From Myrica gale (lineage: Eukaryota > Streptophyta > Magnoliopsida > Fagales > Myricaceae): a stretch of 64,000 nt of DNA. The position numbers and the translations under genes were made by a program. Location: the NCBI GenBank assembly GCA_963930655.1, contig OZ005610.1:3539001-3603000 (forward strand). The letters run 5' to 3'. A model generated the notes under the pieces. That model was not told the origin of the DNA, did no database searches, and worked only from the letters and a program-made list of their open reading frames with translations. Below are positions 12,901-24,307 of the stretch, piece by piece. Positions within the stretch are counted from its first letter, which is position 1; every line of letters begins with the position of its first letter.

Positions 12901-14788
12901 TTTGCTCTCTTGTAAATCTGTCCTCGAAAAAAATTAAATTTCAAACAAAAAACAGTACTGTTAGTAAAATAAGTTGAAGGAGAACAAGCGGAAAAAAGCT
13001 ACCAACACTCAGTTCATGAGCTCTATGAGCGCTGCATGTGTAAACTTACAATTTCCAACAACACCCATGTGTGTGGTATGTGGCGCGCTATTGTGTGTGT
13101 GGGCAAGCAATAGAACATATCAAAACTGACAGAAAGAATATCAGAAAAATATGAGACCTCTTCTTCCTTTTGATCAGCATTGTCCTTAGTTATTCCAAGT
13201 CGCTGCTTTACAAAGTGAAGTTGCTTCAAAAACAGAACCTTTCCTATTGGCCATGGAAGATCAGAATGATAGATCCTCTCAGCAGACATGCCATCAGAAC
13301 CCACCCAGAGCTCATACATAAGAGCATCTTCAAGCCAGGAACTAACCATTGCTTTTGCCGATATCCATTCTGGAACTGTGTAGAACTCAGTGTCCAAATC
13401 AACAATGTCATCTTTCTTTAAGATTTCAATAACCCCACCATTCTCATTATTATAGGCGACGTAATCACCAGACTCAATATAAGGAATTTGATCTGACAAA
13501 GAGAAGGAAATAGTGTTTTCATGAGTATGATCTACCCCAATATGAGCACAAGTGTAATGTTTTTCCTTCTGAGCAAGCATGAGAAATAAGTAATCTAAAA
13601 CACACAGAGCATATACATAGAGAGAGTCATGCATAAACAGAACCACAAAAAAATTTGCACTAAATGTGGATGCATGTGCAGTAAATAACAGAAGAATCAA
13701 GCTTCAAATATATCCAAGAACCCAAGACCAATAGTACGCATAATAGTGACCAAATAGATCAGATAAGCCACCAATTGAGCAGGCAAACAGATAGTAATCA
13801 CGAAAAACCTTTCCAAGCAAAACATGAAGGACTGTCCAAGGCACCTTTAATCTTATCAAAAATCAATACAATTTCCAGAAGAACATTGTCATCTGAAACT
13901 TCCATATCAACATAAAGCACCTCATCTTGCACCTTCAATTACTAAAACACCCATAACCGTAGAAAGTAACAGAAAGTACAACAGTTACTCATCAACTAAT
14001 ATTACTCAACCAATAATCCAGACAGGTAATCCCAAATTACAGGATCCAAACGATAGTGAACGAAATATAGCAGCATCCATGCGCACAGCCATATTACCAT
14101 TCTAAGTAGACCCCCCGATCAGCTAGAGCATTTCACTATTGACACAAAATGAAGACGATTAGGGAGCCCAAAAAGTAGGATCAAATACCATTTATATGTG
14201 CATAAAAGTGGTCAGCCAAATAAAACAAGAAAGACAGCGAGATTTTCCAAAATAAAGAAAATGACACAAAATAAAATTGCACAAGAAAGAGAGGAAGGTC
14301 CAGAAAGATATGCCCTTAATTGACAGGATATACAGCCAGCCAAAAAGGGAGCGCAAAAGCACGTAGAGGGGTTTATTCATTTACCAAATAATGAATTTAA
14401 CCATTCGAAAACTAATCTTCTAAAGAGGAAAAGTAGGGAGGGATACTTAGAATCCATCCAGTGTCCGAACACCAAACAGTCAATCTAAAAGGCAGAATCT
14501 CTCGTCCCACCACTTTAGCTCAGTTGGTAGAGCCCCGCTCAAGAACAGAAGATGAACAAGACAAAACATAGGTAGACAAAAGAAACATGCACCAAAGAGA
14601 GAGGGAAAGAGAAAGAATATACCAGAGTCAGGGTAGGTAGAGTTGAAATCCAAACGGAAAGGGAGCTGAGCCAACTTGATATAGATGTAAACAGGGAGGC
14701 AAGAAGGGCATGCGGTGGGGAGACCAAAACAGGGCTTCCTCACCACTAGAGTGTACTCTTCCCTCTCACGGTTCGCTTCCTCCTCCAT
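9903..14788 (-). CDS. MTX: Metaxin, mitochondrial outer-membrane import factor
   Basis: Six exons in transcription order: 14788-14623, 13492-13158, 12917-12841, 12695-12635, 11811-11646, 10084-9903. All junctions are GT-AG and in frame; total 328 aa (Arabidopsis MTX is about 315). Diagnostic stretches are LVVRKPCFGLPTACPSCLP near the N-terminus, YIESGDYVAYNNENGGVIE, HSDLPWPIGKVLFLKQ and RLGITKDNADQ. These are the thioredoxin/GST-like Tom37-metaxin domain. The C-terminus has a Lys-rich stretch, one hydrophobic segment (about residues 291-309, YFLATQLVAVLLFLTLI) and an acidic tail, as expected for a tail-anchored outer-membrane protein. The family acts with SAM/Sam50 in beta-barrel protein import and assembly. 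Intron 5 carries an L1-like fragment; intron 1 carries a tRNA-like 18-mer. Confidence 0.96.
10309..10447 (-). mobile_element. 5'-truncated LINE/SINE-like insertion in metaxin intron 5
   Basis: A 139-bp insert between perfect 17-bp target-site duplications (atgctcacgcctaagtt at 10292-10308 and 10448-10464). It starts on the plus strand with a poly-T run, that is, a poly-A tail on the minus strand, followed by a CTTTATTAAAAACC motif. Long duplications plus a 3' poly-A are the signature of target-primed reverse transcription by an L1-type machinery. The insert is too short to assign a family. The perfect duplication suggests a fairly young event. Confidence 0.8.
14516..14533 (+). ncRNA. tRNA D-arm-like fragment (not a whole tRNA)
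   Basis: TAGCTCAGTTGGTAGAGC matches the D-arm and internal A box of many plant tRNAs. The following bases do not form an anticodon arm, and no B box (GGTTCGANNCC) follows within 80 bp. It is therefore at most a truncated tRNA or the head of a decayed SINE, inside intron 1 of the metaxin gene. Confidence 0.4.
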
Positions 14789-15085
14789 ACTTCCAAAAGC
14801 AAAAACAAATAGCTAAATATAACGTACAGGAAGAGATTGAAACCTCTTGAAGCTTTTGCAAGGGGCTTAAGGTAGCATCTTCTGAATTGGGGGTTTAGCA
14901 GAGCAGGAGGAGGAGGAGGTGGCCAGGTGGGGTTTCTTTGGGGTATGGAATCGGACTTTTTTCGGGATCAAATATGGTGGATTTGGATCCAGCCATTGGG
15001 CTGTCTGTGGGCGCGCCTTGGATAGGTTAGAATGCGCTGGCTTATTTGGAAGGAAGCGCAAATCTCACGAGGCCCTATTATTTTC

Positions 15086-15335
15086 GGGAATGGGCTCCGA
15101 AGGATGCATTTCCGAAGGCTCCCGAAGGAAAGGTGGAGATTAAAAGAAAAATCAATCCATGGTTAATACATGTCCACCTTATTTAATGAAAAAAAATTAG
15201 AAAGTAGTTATGGTTCAGTATTTCTCTTCATTAAATGATGTGGATATGTACTAACCGTTGATTGGTTTTTTTTTTAATCTCCACCTTCCCTTCGGTATCC
15301 TTCGGAAATGCAGCCTTCGGAGAGAATCTGCTCCC
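15086..15335. mobile_element. Foldback Mutator-type MITE upstream of metaxin
   Basis: A 250-bp element whose two halves are inverted copies of each other over about 100 bp (shared ctccgaagg, tttccgaagg, ggtggagatt blocks), beginning GGGA and ending TCCC. It is flanked by 9-bp direct repeats attattttc (15077-15085 and 15336-15344). A 9-bp duplication points to the Mutator/MULE superfamily. It ends about 300 bp upstream of the metaxin start, so it may sit in that promoter. Confidence 0.8.
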
Positions 15336-15344
15336 ATTATTTTC

Positions 15345-16954
15345 ATTATTATTTTGTCCCGGACAGTAACCCTAAAATTTTAATCCTACCCTTCAAATAT
15401 ATACCCACGTATTCAGTCATGGCATTCACGTATTTACAGAAAACACATGAGACTGCACGCGCGAATTAAATTCGAAAATTTGTCTGGTTACCATATTGCT
15501 CATTATTAGCAACTAACCTGCAGTGATCTTAATAAGGATAAAAAGGGACCTCTATCTTTTATGTCCCTAAGTTCCAGATGTCCTTTTCCTTCAATGATTG
15601 TCAATTATTAGTATTAATTACTATCCTAAATTTTTCTAAGATCTACTTAAACATACTATAATTTTTATATTTTTCTATGAACTCCCATAAAACTTAATTA
15701 AAATTTTAAGAATATTCTCGACATTTTGAGTTCAAACGCTGAACTTCTTATATCCAAAAAAAAAATTCTTATATTTCTAAGACTTTGTTTGCGTAACAAA
15801 ATTTGAACCATCAAAAATTTTATCATCATTATAAAATACACTCTCCTCACTTTTTTATCAAGTCACAGCACACAACAAGACAAAAAGTGAATCTTTCGAA
15901 TTATATGATATTAGTATTTTTGTACTTTCAGGGTCTGAGGATGGAATTTCTGGGACCAAGAGGGTACACCGCCGCGCAGAGAGGGCAATTATGGCCATAG
16001 GGGGTGCGGCAGAAATGGGGAAAACTTTAGCTGGAGATACCAAGCCATAACTCGGATATGGGCAGTAGATCCGTGGAAGAAGAAGTTGTCTGGTCGGCGG
16101 TTATGTAGTAGTGGCGGTAGTGAGGAAGCCAGGAAGGGGTGCGTGGCAGCCAAGCTCTGCAGGGTGCACGTGGAAGCCAAATTGCTCTATAGACGGACGC
16201 GTGGAAGGCCCTGGGATAGTGCGAAGCCCGAGAAACGAGCCTGAAATCCAGCTTGGATCAAGATTCAAGATGGGTCGTATGGCGTTGAGCCGATGATGAG
16301 AAAAGTCTGCTAATGGGCTTAATACTGAAGGCCTAGTTGTATATCAGAAGACCAATTTTTAACCGGTTGTGTTAATTAGGGTAAGGTTGGTTTGAAATAA
16401 ATTTGTATGATTCTAATAAAATTGTGAATATTTAGATAATGTTAAAGTTATATTGATATGGGTGCAGGAGTTGTTAAACAGAATTGATGTTTGTAAAAAA
16501 TTAATAAAGAGTTGTATTAAAATACGTATGTTTTATGATGTTTGACATGTAAATATAAAAATAGGATGCAAATCTTAAAAAATCACTCAACCGAATATGA
16601 CAAAGGTGATTGCAAAAAAAAAACTCGTTAATTTGCAAATTTCAATTATATCTCGAAACTAGGAGAAATTGTGAACAGAATATTAAGAACTATAAATCAT
16701 TCAACATTTTTAAAAAATATCACATTCAGAGCCCAAAATAGTCCAATCAATTAAATTTAAGTAGTAATTGTGTCCTAAAATTTTATATCTAATAAAATAA
16801 TTATAAAATAATATATTTATCTTCATCGAATCCTCTATTTCTATTATAATAAATATATCAAGATTATTTAAATCATCTACTGTACTTTTTCATACTTCGA
16901 ACTTTAAAACCCGAGAGACAGTGTACTGTAGCTCTTGCACCAACAATGACAAGC
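15345..16954. other. Intergenic, no secure gene
   Basis: Mostly AT-rich sequence. The exception is a GC-richer island at about 15930-16300, listed separately. A patch at 16370-16530 is rich in TGT/AAAATT motifs like the small repeat family at 17.65 and 19.03 kb. Confidence 0.4.
15858..16180 (-). other. GC-rich island with transit-peptide-like minus-strand frame, unassigned
   Basis: Base composition shifts sharply from the AT-rich surroundings. On the minus strand an ATG at 16180 opens MASTCTLQSLAATHPFLASS, which is Ser/Ala-rich and followed by Arg and Asn. It resembles a chloroplast transit peptide and stops at 15989. A second overlapping minus frame (16043-15858) continues with an Ala/Ile/Pro-rich stretch. 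I do not recognise the protein. It may be a first exon, a degraded gene copy, or an unrelated GC-rich tract. Confidence 0.25.
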
Positions 16955-16962
16955 CTTCCATT

Positions 16963-18510
16963 TAGGGCGGAACTAAGGGGTAGCGGAGAGTGCCGGCCGA
17001 CACCCTTCAATCTCCAAAAAAAAAGTATATGTATATATATTTTTTAATAGAAGATGGCATGGGCTTGATACCTATAGGCCTAGGTCAACTTCATATGATC
17101 TCCATTAGGTCCTAAAAGCCTGAGTCTGATCCCCTTCAATTTGTGTAGTTGATTTTTGGGTTGAAGATCTTACAAGATTGGGGGTTTTAAGATTGCTTCT
17201 TTGAGTGAATTATCGCTGAAATTAGGGATATACTATTATTTTTTGCATTATTTTGGTTCTTCTACCTTATTGTTTTGCTAATCGAGTAGGTTATGCACTT
17301 CGTATTTTTTCAATCTATTTATCGGGCAACACTTTTATCCTTATTTTGCTGATTTTTCTGTTCCTCTATGCGTGTCAGTTAGTGATAATTGACTTTTACA
17401 TTCAATTACTTGCGTCATGCATTAAATAACTGACCATAAATATAGAAAACATGATCTTGTAGATCCGCCTCAGAGGAGAATTTACATAAGCAACAAGAAT
17501 CTAGTCAGATATATCTGGAGTAACACTGAGATTCACAACCAATTGTTATGGGTTTTAAGTGTGAACCTATAGTTTAGCCCAAGTAGCTGGGAAGATGACA
17601 CGGTAGAAGCATTTTTTGCGCATAAGAGATTGCACATCTTTCCTTGAGACTTATTGCGGGTGGGTTTGTTTTGTAAAATTTTAGTGTTGTGAAAAATTTT
17701 AGGTATTGGGTTTAGTGAAAAAGTGAAGAGAGATAATTTTTTATATTTTTGTAGTGAAAAGTAACGATTTGATGGGGGGAGAGAGATTATATTATAATAT
17801 TTTATTGTGTTGAAATTTGAGAAGATGTAAAATTTTAGAACACAAACGTAGCCCGCATCTTATGAACTAGCGATAAATAGTGGAACTTTGATGATATCAT
17901 TTCAACATTGCTAGGTCAATGCAACTAACAATTTTAATACATATAAATTTGTCAGGTCTTTGTATTTTATTTGGTAGTATTTTTATAGTAGGGTTAAAGT
18001 GTGATTTGTTACTTTTGAAACTAGAGCTGCACAGAATTTTGTGATCATCAATTCACATGTTAGAATAGCTGAAAATTTGGAAGCGATAAAATCATTGTCC
18101 TGCATATCAATAAACATCAAAAGAAAGGGCTTGGGGATGAAAAACGGAAAAAATTGCAATAGTTAATATGGTTTTGTAATTAATTGTTGACATTTATATC
18201 TACTGCTTTGACGTGTATGTTTGGTTAATTACTGATGGATATCTCATTGCTTGGAACACATCCTTTTTTGGTTAGTCACGCAGTTATTTTACAATGTTTT
18301 CAGACTATGCAGTCTCGTAGGATCCAATTGTCACCTCTCAGTATCAGCAAATAGTACGGTACATGTATTTTAATATTTTTAGTGTTTTTAATTCTTAATT
18401 TTTGATATTTTAACTCTTAATATTTTTTTTTGCATTACGTAGTAACTTTTTTTTGTCATCTTTCTTTAGGAGTTCGACCCCCTTCGATTGGATTCCTGGT
18501 TCCGCCACTG
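16963..18510. mobile_element. hAT-type DNA transposon, non-autonomous or decayed (1.55 kb)
   Basis: Ends TAGGGCGGAAC and GTTCCGCCACTG form an inverted pair and are bounded by a perfect 8-bp duplication cttccatt (16955-16962 and 18511-18518). Both features fit hAT. No transposase reading frame is visible inside. A smaller repeat with its own inverted ends is nested at about 17651-17855. Confidence 0.82.
17651..17855. repeat. Small inverted-end repeat (MITE) nested in hAT element
   Basis: Left end GCGGGTGGGTTTGTTTTGTA and right end, read inverted, GCGGGCTACGTTTGTGTTCT, share TAAAATTTTA inward. The interior (gaagagagataattttt, gagattatattataat) is closely shared with 19030-19232, so they form one family. 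No clear target duplication. Confidence 0.55.
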
Positions 18511-18518
18511 CTTCCATT

Positions 18519-20419
18519 GGATCTGAAACCATAGCATGCATGCTAAAAGCGTTGGAACTCATGCAGCTCATGTAAATAATGCGAGCCTTCTTTTGATAAA
18601 GAAAAAGAATAGATAAGACAAACTGTTAACCAAATTTGAAACTGGAGCTCATGGATTATGCTTGAAAGGGGCACTTGAGAGCTTCTGGATATACTCGTCG
18701 TAACAAATTAACAAACAAGCTGCTGGAAAATGGTGGAGCTCGCCTCTAACTTTGGTCGTTTTTAAGCAAGTTTCTATACACCATTCAACCTTAAGAAGCA
18801 TTGGGTCGTCAGGACCATTATGCATATGAATTTCCTTGCAGCTGGCCGGTAAAACTTATAATAATGCATACATCAAATATTTTCATGTTGCGAAATAGCC
18901 AATTTTTCTTCGCAACTTTCAATTTTATTCTCAAGGCAATCTGAATTTGGGACCCAATGATTATCTACGTCATAGGAATGAGGACACGAGATGGGAAGTG
19001 AAGAGGGGTAGAAATAGGTAGGGGCAACGAAGGTTGTGTTTGTGTATTAAAATTTTGGAGAGATTAAAATTTCAGGGTATTAGATTTGGTGAAAAAAGTA
19101 AAGAGAGAAATGATTTTTAATATTTATTATAGTGAAGAGTAATGATGTGATAGGAAGAGAGATTATATTATAATTTTTTATTGTGTTAAAATTTTAAGAG
19201 TTATAAAATTTTTGTTATCAAACGGAGCCTTCATTAGCTTGGACTTCCAAAGAAAGAAACATGGATAAGCAACTCCATCATCACCATCTAAATAATGGTT
19301 ATGTTTGGTTTGGTTTTGAAAACGTTTTTAGTGCAATTATTACAAAAAATGTCCGAGATATGTTTTTTTTTAGTTATTTGTGAGAATTTTGGGGTCTACA
19401 TAAATGATGTTTGAAAAGAGAAAGTTTTTGCAATTTATTCTCTTGGAGAATGTGAGAGTAAAAAAGTATGTTCGGATGAAGATTTTGTGAAATGCGTTTT
19501 AAATGGATTTTTTGTAAAAGTTTTTTTTTGTGTTGTTTTTCACATAAATTGAGGCTAATGATAAGATAGAAAATTTTATTAAATATTGAAATATTTTTTT
19601 TGTGTGAAAAAAATCATGTTTGGATTGGAAAATATTTTTAAAATTAAAAAAAAATGTTTTTAAAATCATTAAGCTGTCGTAGTTGTGAAGTTTAGATTTG
19701 AAGGATGATAAATCGATTTATTCTTAGAAGCATGTTTTTTTTTATAGAGTTCTTTAAATTAATAGTTAATTTTTCAAGTAATGTCTTTTGGCTAGCGTTA
19801 TAACATCCCAGAAAATAGCTAGCTAGGCTTTTACATTAACGTGAGGATTTATCAAAGGTCGAGTATACTACCAAGGTTGTCGTGATTTCATAAACAATTG
19901 AAGAAACTTGATATTTTGAGAATCACCAGCTGAAGAGTTCCTGAAGAAAATACATGTTTAAAAAGAATGTTTTAAACACCCAAATCAAGAGACACAAAGA
20001 CCTGTTTATGGGCTATAACAGCTAAAAGAGGACAAATAAATTCTGTAAATTGTGAAGAGACGTTTGGAGCTAATTAAATATATTACGCTCGCATCAGATA
20101 TGATATATATTGAAAGGGATTGAATTAATGCACCAATTCAATGCTCAAGCAATATTATATATTAAAAAAAAACTCTTCTTTTTTGGTAGAAAGAGAACCG
20201 AAGTTTATAAATTTATTAACGAGCTTTATTTGTAGAGGGCGGAATAGAGTGATAACAATCATCAAGATTTCAAAACAGTAAAATCAAAAGACATAAGAAA
20301 ACAGATCAATATTACACAGACAAATTCGGGAAAGCATGTAATGGCCCTTTTTCTTGGCAATGTTTTTAGTCTCCACAAATTGGTTCTCCAAAATCTGTTG
20401 CGCGAGCCCAAGTTTGCCC
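18519..20419. other. Intergenic, repeat-rich, no gene seen
   Basis: AT-rich DNA with the small repeat at 19.03 kb and a T/A-rich tract at 19300-19680. Reading frames are short and not conserved in appearance. Nothing else can be supported. Confidence 0.4.
19030..19232. repeat. Second copy of the small TTTGT/AAAATTTT repeat family
   Basis: Ends GAAGGTTGTGTTTGTGTATT and, inverted, GAAGGCTCCGTTTGATAACA. Interior blocks (agattatattataattttttattgtgtt) match the element at 17651-17855. A looser relative lies at 1720-1850, and 47090-47330 has a similar order of motifs. Superfamily not determined. Confidence 0.5.
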
Positions 20420-21866
20420 TACTACTGAATTCGCTTGTCCGTATATATGATCGAAATAGACATCTTTCAATTTATGCAATACATTTCCTAAAAATCCCAT
20501 GGACACTGAATAAACTGATTTAGACTCAACGATGCAGAAAATACATAGAGGGAGGGCGAATAGGTATATTAAAAATTATCAAATAATTTTCTTTTTAATA
20601 CACACAACCTATTCTCAATTATATGAACTCAAACACAATGTTAACAATAATCAAATACCTAATTACTAATCAGATATGAATATATGACATATAACAATAA
20701 AACTCAAATCTGTAAAATAGGGGAATCTGAAGAAACTTCAAGTCACTCCGAAGAAACTGCAACTGACAGAAACAGAATTTTCGATTAACTCAAACAATCG
20801 AAACACAATCAATTGAACAATTATACCCAAAACCAAAATATCACTAAGGCATTTACCAACCAGATCAGTGAGTATGATTACCAAATCTCAAGATTGAATA
20901 CTCACAACACGAATAGCAAAATTGGTTAGTAAACGAATAACTAATCAAAGCAAGAACAATGAAAGAAACGTAACACCGAAAATGGTTACGAAGATAAACT
21001 CCCTAAGGAACGTCCTTAAGGAGAAAAACTCTCCAGGCCCGTAGGCCGTTCGAATCCACTAGTTTCCACTTGATTACAAGACGATCTATTGAAACGACTA
21101 ACCTAGCCTATCAACAACACTTGAATCAAAGACGATTTACCATAAACCGAATCTCAACTGAACATAAAACCTCTAAGCCCACCAAGGAAAGCACGATCTC
21201 GAACGACACTTGATCTCTATGTACAAACCTTGTGCAATCAAGGGCCATGACTGTAACCTTCAACCTCTCCAATTCAGAACCTTTGAATCTTCAACTTCAC
21301 GAAGTCGAATGGGGGAATGCGGTGATCGTCTCTAAATCCTCATCATAAACTCAATCTTCACCAAGGAAGCTTTAACCGAAATCAGCACATAACCATAAAG
21401 AAAGAGACGGAGCAGATCAATGCTCTTGAACCCACTTAATCTTGAAGCAAACAGAATCTTGAATGAACGAATGAATATCTCGCGTGAAGCCTCCCACTCA
21501 AAATTCCAGATCTAGTTTTGTTTACGCGTGAGAGTCAAAATCAATTCAGCTCCCTTCTAAATTCTTCTAGAATAAGAGGAAATGACAAGAAAACTCTTAA
21601 TGATGACTCTAGATCATCAACCGTTCAACTCTTCACTTTCTTCTTCTAAAAACATTACATAAGACAAAAATACCCCTAATACAAAGAATCACGTGATGCC
21701 AATATTGTCGTAACAGACACCATGGCAAAATTAGATATGATTCATCGAGTTGCACATATTTTTGTTCCAAAAGAAAGATTTGATCAATTGAAAGTTGTTT
21801 ACAGAGTTCAACTTTTGATTAATAGATTGTTGAGAAAGTAACTAGTTTTTAAGTAAGGTCCCTTGG
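20420..21866 (+). repeat. Segmental duplication copy A (split by solo LTR)
   Basis: 20420-20506 plus 21716-21866 together match 22609-22847 nearly base for base (shared landmarks: ttcgcttgtc, tcccatggacac, gttgcacatatttttgttcc, taagtaaggtcccttgg). Copy A is interrupted by the 1.2-kb solo LTR; copy B is not. Confidence 0.88.
20507..21715. mobile_element. Solo LTR of an LTR retrotransposon (fossil)
   Basis: A 1209-bp unit beginning TG and ending CA, flanked by a 5-bp target duplication gacac (20502-20506 and 21716-21720). The intact counterpart of the target site is present in copy B at 22609-22847, which fixes both boundaries. No internal region or second LTR is present, so this is a solo LTR left by recombination. 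Copia or Gypsy origin cannot be told. It post-dates the local duplication. Confidence 0.8.
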
Positions 21867-21972
21867 ATTTAATTTTTTCAAATTTTAGTTTTTGGGTTTA
21901 CATTTTTTTGACGAAATGGTCCTTTCGTCAGAGATCCATTTGTTTCCCTAGCAGAAAAGCCACATCAGCTAT

Positions 21973-22605
21973 CAACTCAGCAGCTGATGTGGTAAGTAAA
22001 ATTGACATTTTAGTCCTTGGATTTTGCGACTTTTATTTGTTAGTCATTGAGTTTAAATTTTTCAAATTTTAGTACTTGAGTTTACAATTTTTTTATGAAA
22101 TGACCGTTCTGTCTGGAATCCGTCTGTTTCCCTAATGCAGTCTTACTTCCATACACCAAAGGGCACGTGCAAGGATCAAACCAATCAAATAATTTTATAT
22201 TATTATTATTATTATATTATTTACTTTTTAATAGTTGTTAAAAATTGAGTATGCAGACACTGGACACTGTAGAGATAATACAAAGTATATATAGACAAGA
22301 AAGAATTTGAAAATACTAAAAGAAGAAAAAGCATTCATATTTTTTTAAATAAATATTTTTTAACTTTTAAAACTTTTTACTATTCAAGAGTTAGAGTTTT
22401 TAATAAAAATTGTAGATTTTTTTATGATTTAAATTGAATTCCGATTTTTTTTTATCCCTATTAAATGTATTTCAAAATTTTGAACAGTAATTAATGATGG
22501 AAGGGCCATTTCGACCAAAAATGTAAACTCAAGTTTTAAAATTTGAAAACATTAAATCCAAGGACTAAAATGTCAATTTCCCTTACCACATCAGCTGCTG
22601 AGTTG
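21973..22605. mobile_element. Inverted-repeat element between duplicate copies
   Basis: Outer ends CAACTCAGCAGCTGATGTGG and its inverted copy (ending at 22605) continue inward as inverted repeats of about 100 bp (tgacattttagtccttgga, gtttacatttttt). A further partial direct copy of the left arm lies at 21867-21972, so the structure is compound. No protein is encoded. Probably a non-autonomous DNA transposon; superfamily unclear. Confidence 0.55.
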
Positions 22606-22608
22606 TCG

Positions 22609-22847
22609 TACTACTAAATTCGCTTGTCTGTATATATGATCGAAATAGACATTTTTCAATTTATGCAATACATTTCCTAAAAATCCCATGGACACCTTGC
22701 AAAATTAGATATGATTCATCGAGTTGCACATATTTTTGTTCCAAAAGAAAGATTTGATCAATTGAAAGTTGTTTACAAAGTTCAAGTTTTGATTAATAGA
22801 TTGTTGAGACTTGAGAAAGTGACTAGTTTTTAAGTAAGGTCCCTTGG
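22609..22847 (+). repeat. Segmental duplication copy B (uninterrupted)
   Basis: Partner of copy A. It differs by a few substitutions and small indels, including one short extra stretch near ttgagacttgag. It shows the target site before LTR insertion. Confidence 0.88.
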
Positions 22848-23898
22848 TTAGAGTTATGACCTTCTAAAAAGGCAACTATCTAAGCGATATATAGTATGGA
22901 AGTTCTCTATGATGGGCAACCTTCCATAAGTAGAGCTAATAAATCCTAATCCTCAATTGCTTGAAGGAGGACTTGGGAGTCTCGTTAACTAATGAGATTG
23001 TTCAGACCTATAGCAGTCTTCAAGGTCGTCGTGTTGTCTAGACAAAGTTTTGCTCAAGAGATTCCCATCACATGGAGCCATCAGCCATGTTGTTCTATAA
23101 GACGAATGAAGCCTGTGTGGCTAGTCTCCCTCGGACTTTCATCCGTACCCCAAAGCCAAACCCAATGGAGGTCATCTCATCTGGGCCCGATTCCGAATGG
23201 GGGAATAGCCTCGTTAACCGGCCTGGAGAACTAGGAAGTTCAATTTCTGTGTATACTGACTGACTGATGAAAAATATTGGGCTTTAACGCCGCAACTCTG
23301 GTTCCAAATACTCTTTGTTAGTTGTTACTACCTTCTTTTCATTAAGGGAATAATCTCGTCGCTTAATATGTTTGATGAAATGCCCCAACGAAATCCTGTT
23401 TATTGAACCTCAATGATCTGAGACTGTATAGTATTTCACATCCAAGTAATTTTTGTATCTAGAACATTTCAGGACACCTTTTGATTCAAGTGATATCGAG
23501 AAAGTAACTTCAAGTCTTCAATTCCGGTTTACTTGTTGACTCGTGAGTTGGGAAGCCTGGTCTTTGTATGGGCCGAAGTGTGGGGATGTTCTCATTTTAA
23601 TACAACAGAAACCCAATGGGTTTTCTTAGGCCTAGAAGTCCGTTGACTCGTAAAGAAGTTTCCGAGGGACTTTTCAGTTGGACAAAATAAATATAAAAAA
23701 ATAAAAGAATATTCTTTGGTTATAAAAACAGCATCCAATAACTATTTTCTTATTTTAGGCTAGTAGATGATAAGATGAAAATGCTTTGCAATTTCATATG
23801 GTATGAAAAGATATAGATATAATAGTATTATATAGTTTATTCTGCCTAAAAATTTAGAAGAACAATGTTAAACAGTATAAATTACACTATAAATATAA
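22848..23898. other. Intergenic with unassigned coding-like island
   Basis: At 22990-23265 the composition rises toward 50% GC and two plus frames stay open (ATG at 22992 and at 23072). One reads EVISSGPDSEWGNSL. I do not recognise either translation. An insertion of organelle (mitochondrial) DNA is one possibility, but only a search could show it. The rest is AT-rich. Confidence 0.3.
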
Positions 23899-23909
23899 AT
23901 AAAAAATTA

Positions 23910-24307
23910 GGAAAAATATATTTTTCACCCACAAACTACCCATAGGTTTTACACTTTGCACCATAAACTACAAATTTTGATACATTGCACCCTATAACTA
24001 CCAATTTTTGAGACTTTGCACCCTATGTCAAATTTGTAGACTAAAATGACGATAATACCTTGACCCATTTTGCATATATTAAAAATATTGTTGTCAAATC
24101 ATTAATTTATTAAGGGTATTATTGTCAAATGGAGGGTGCAAAATGTTTAATGTTAGTAGTTGGAGGGTGCAATGTGTCAAAGTAGGTAGTTTAGGGTATA
24201 AAGTGTCAAAATTTGGTAGTTAGAAGATATAATGTATCAAAATTGATAATTTAGAGTGTAAAGTATAAAACATATAATAGTTTGTGGGTGAAAAATATAT
24301 TTTTTTC
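23910..24307. mobile_element. Mutator-type MITE with long inverted repeats (398 bp)
   Basis: Left end reads GGAAAAATATATTTTTCACC; the right end inverted reads nearly the same, and the arms stay complementary for more than 150 bp (caccctataactacc / ggtagttagaagat type pairs). Direct 11-bp repeats ataaaaaatta (23899-23909, 24308-24318) flank it, in the 9-11 bp range of MULEs. It ends just upstream of the Pumilio promoter. Confidence 0.78.

Noticed and set aside
14516-14533. Complete tRNA gene
   Set aside because: Only the D-arm matches; no anticodon arm, T-arm or B box follows.
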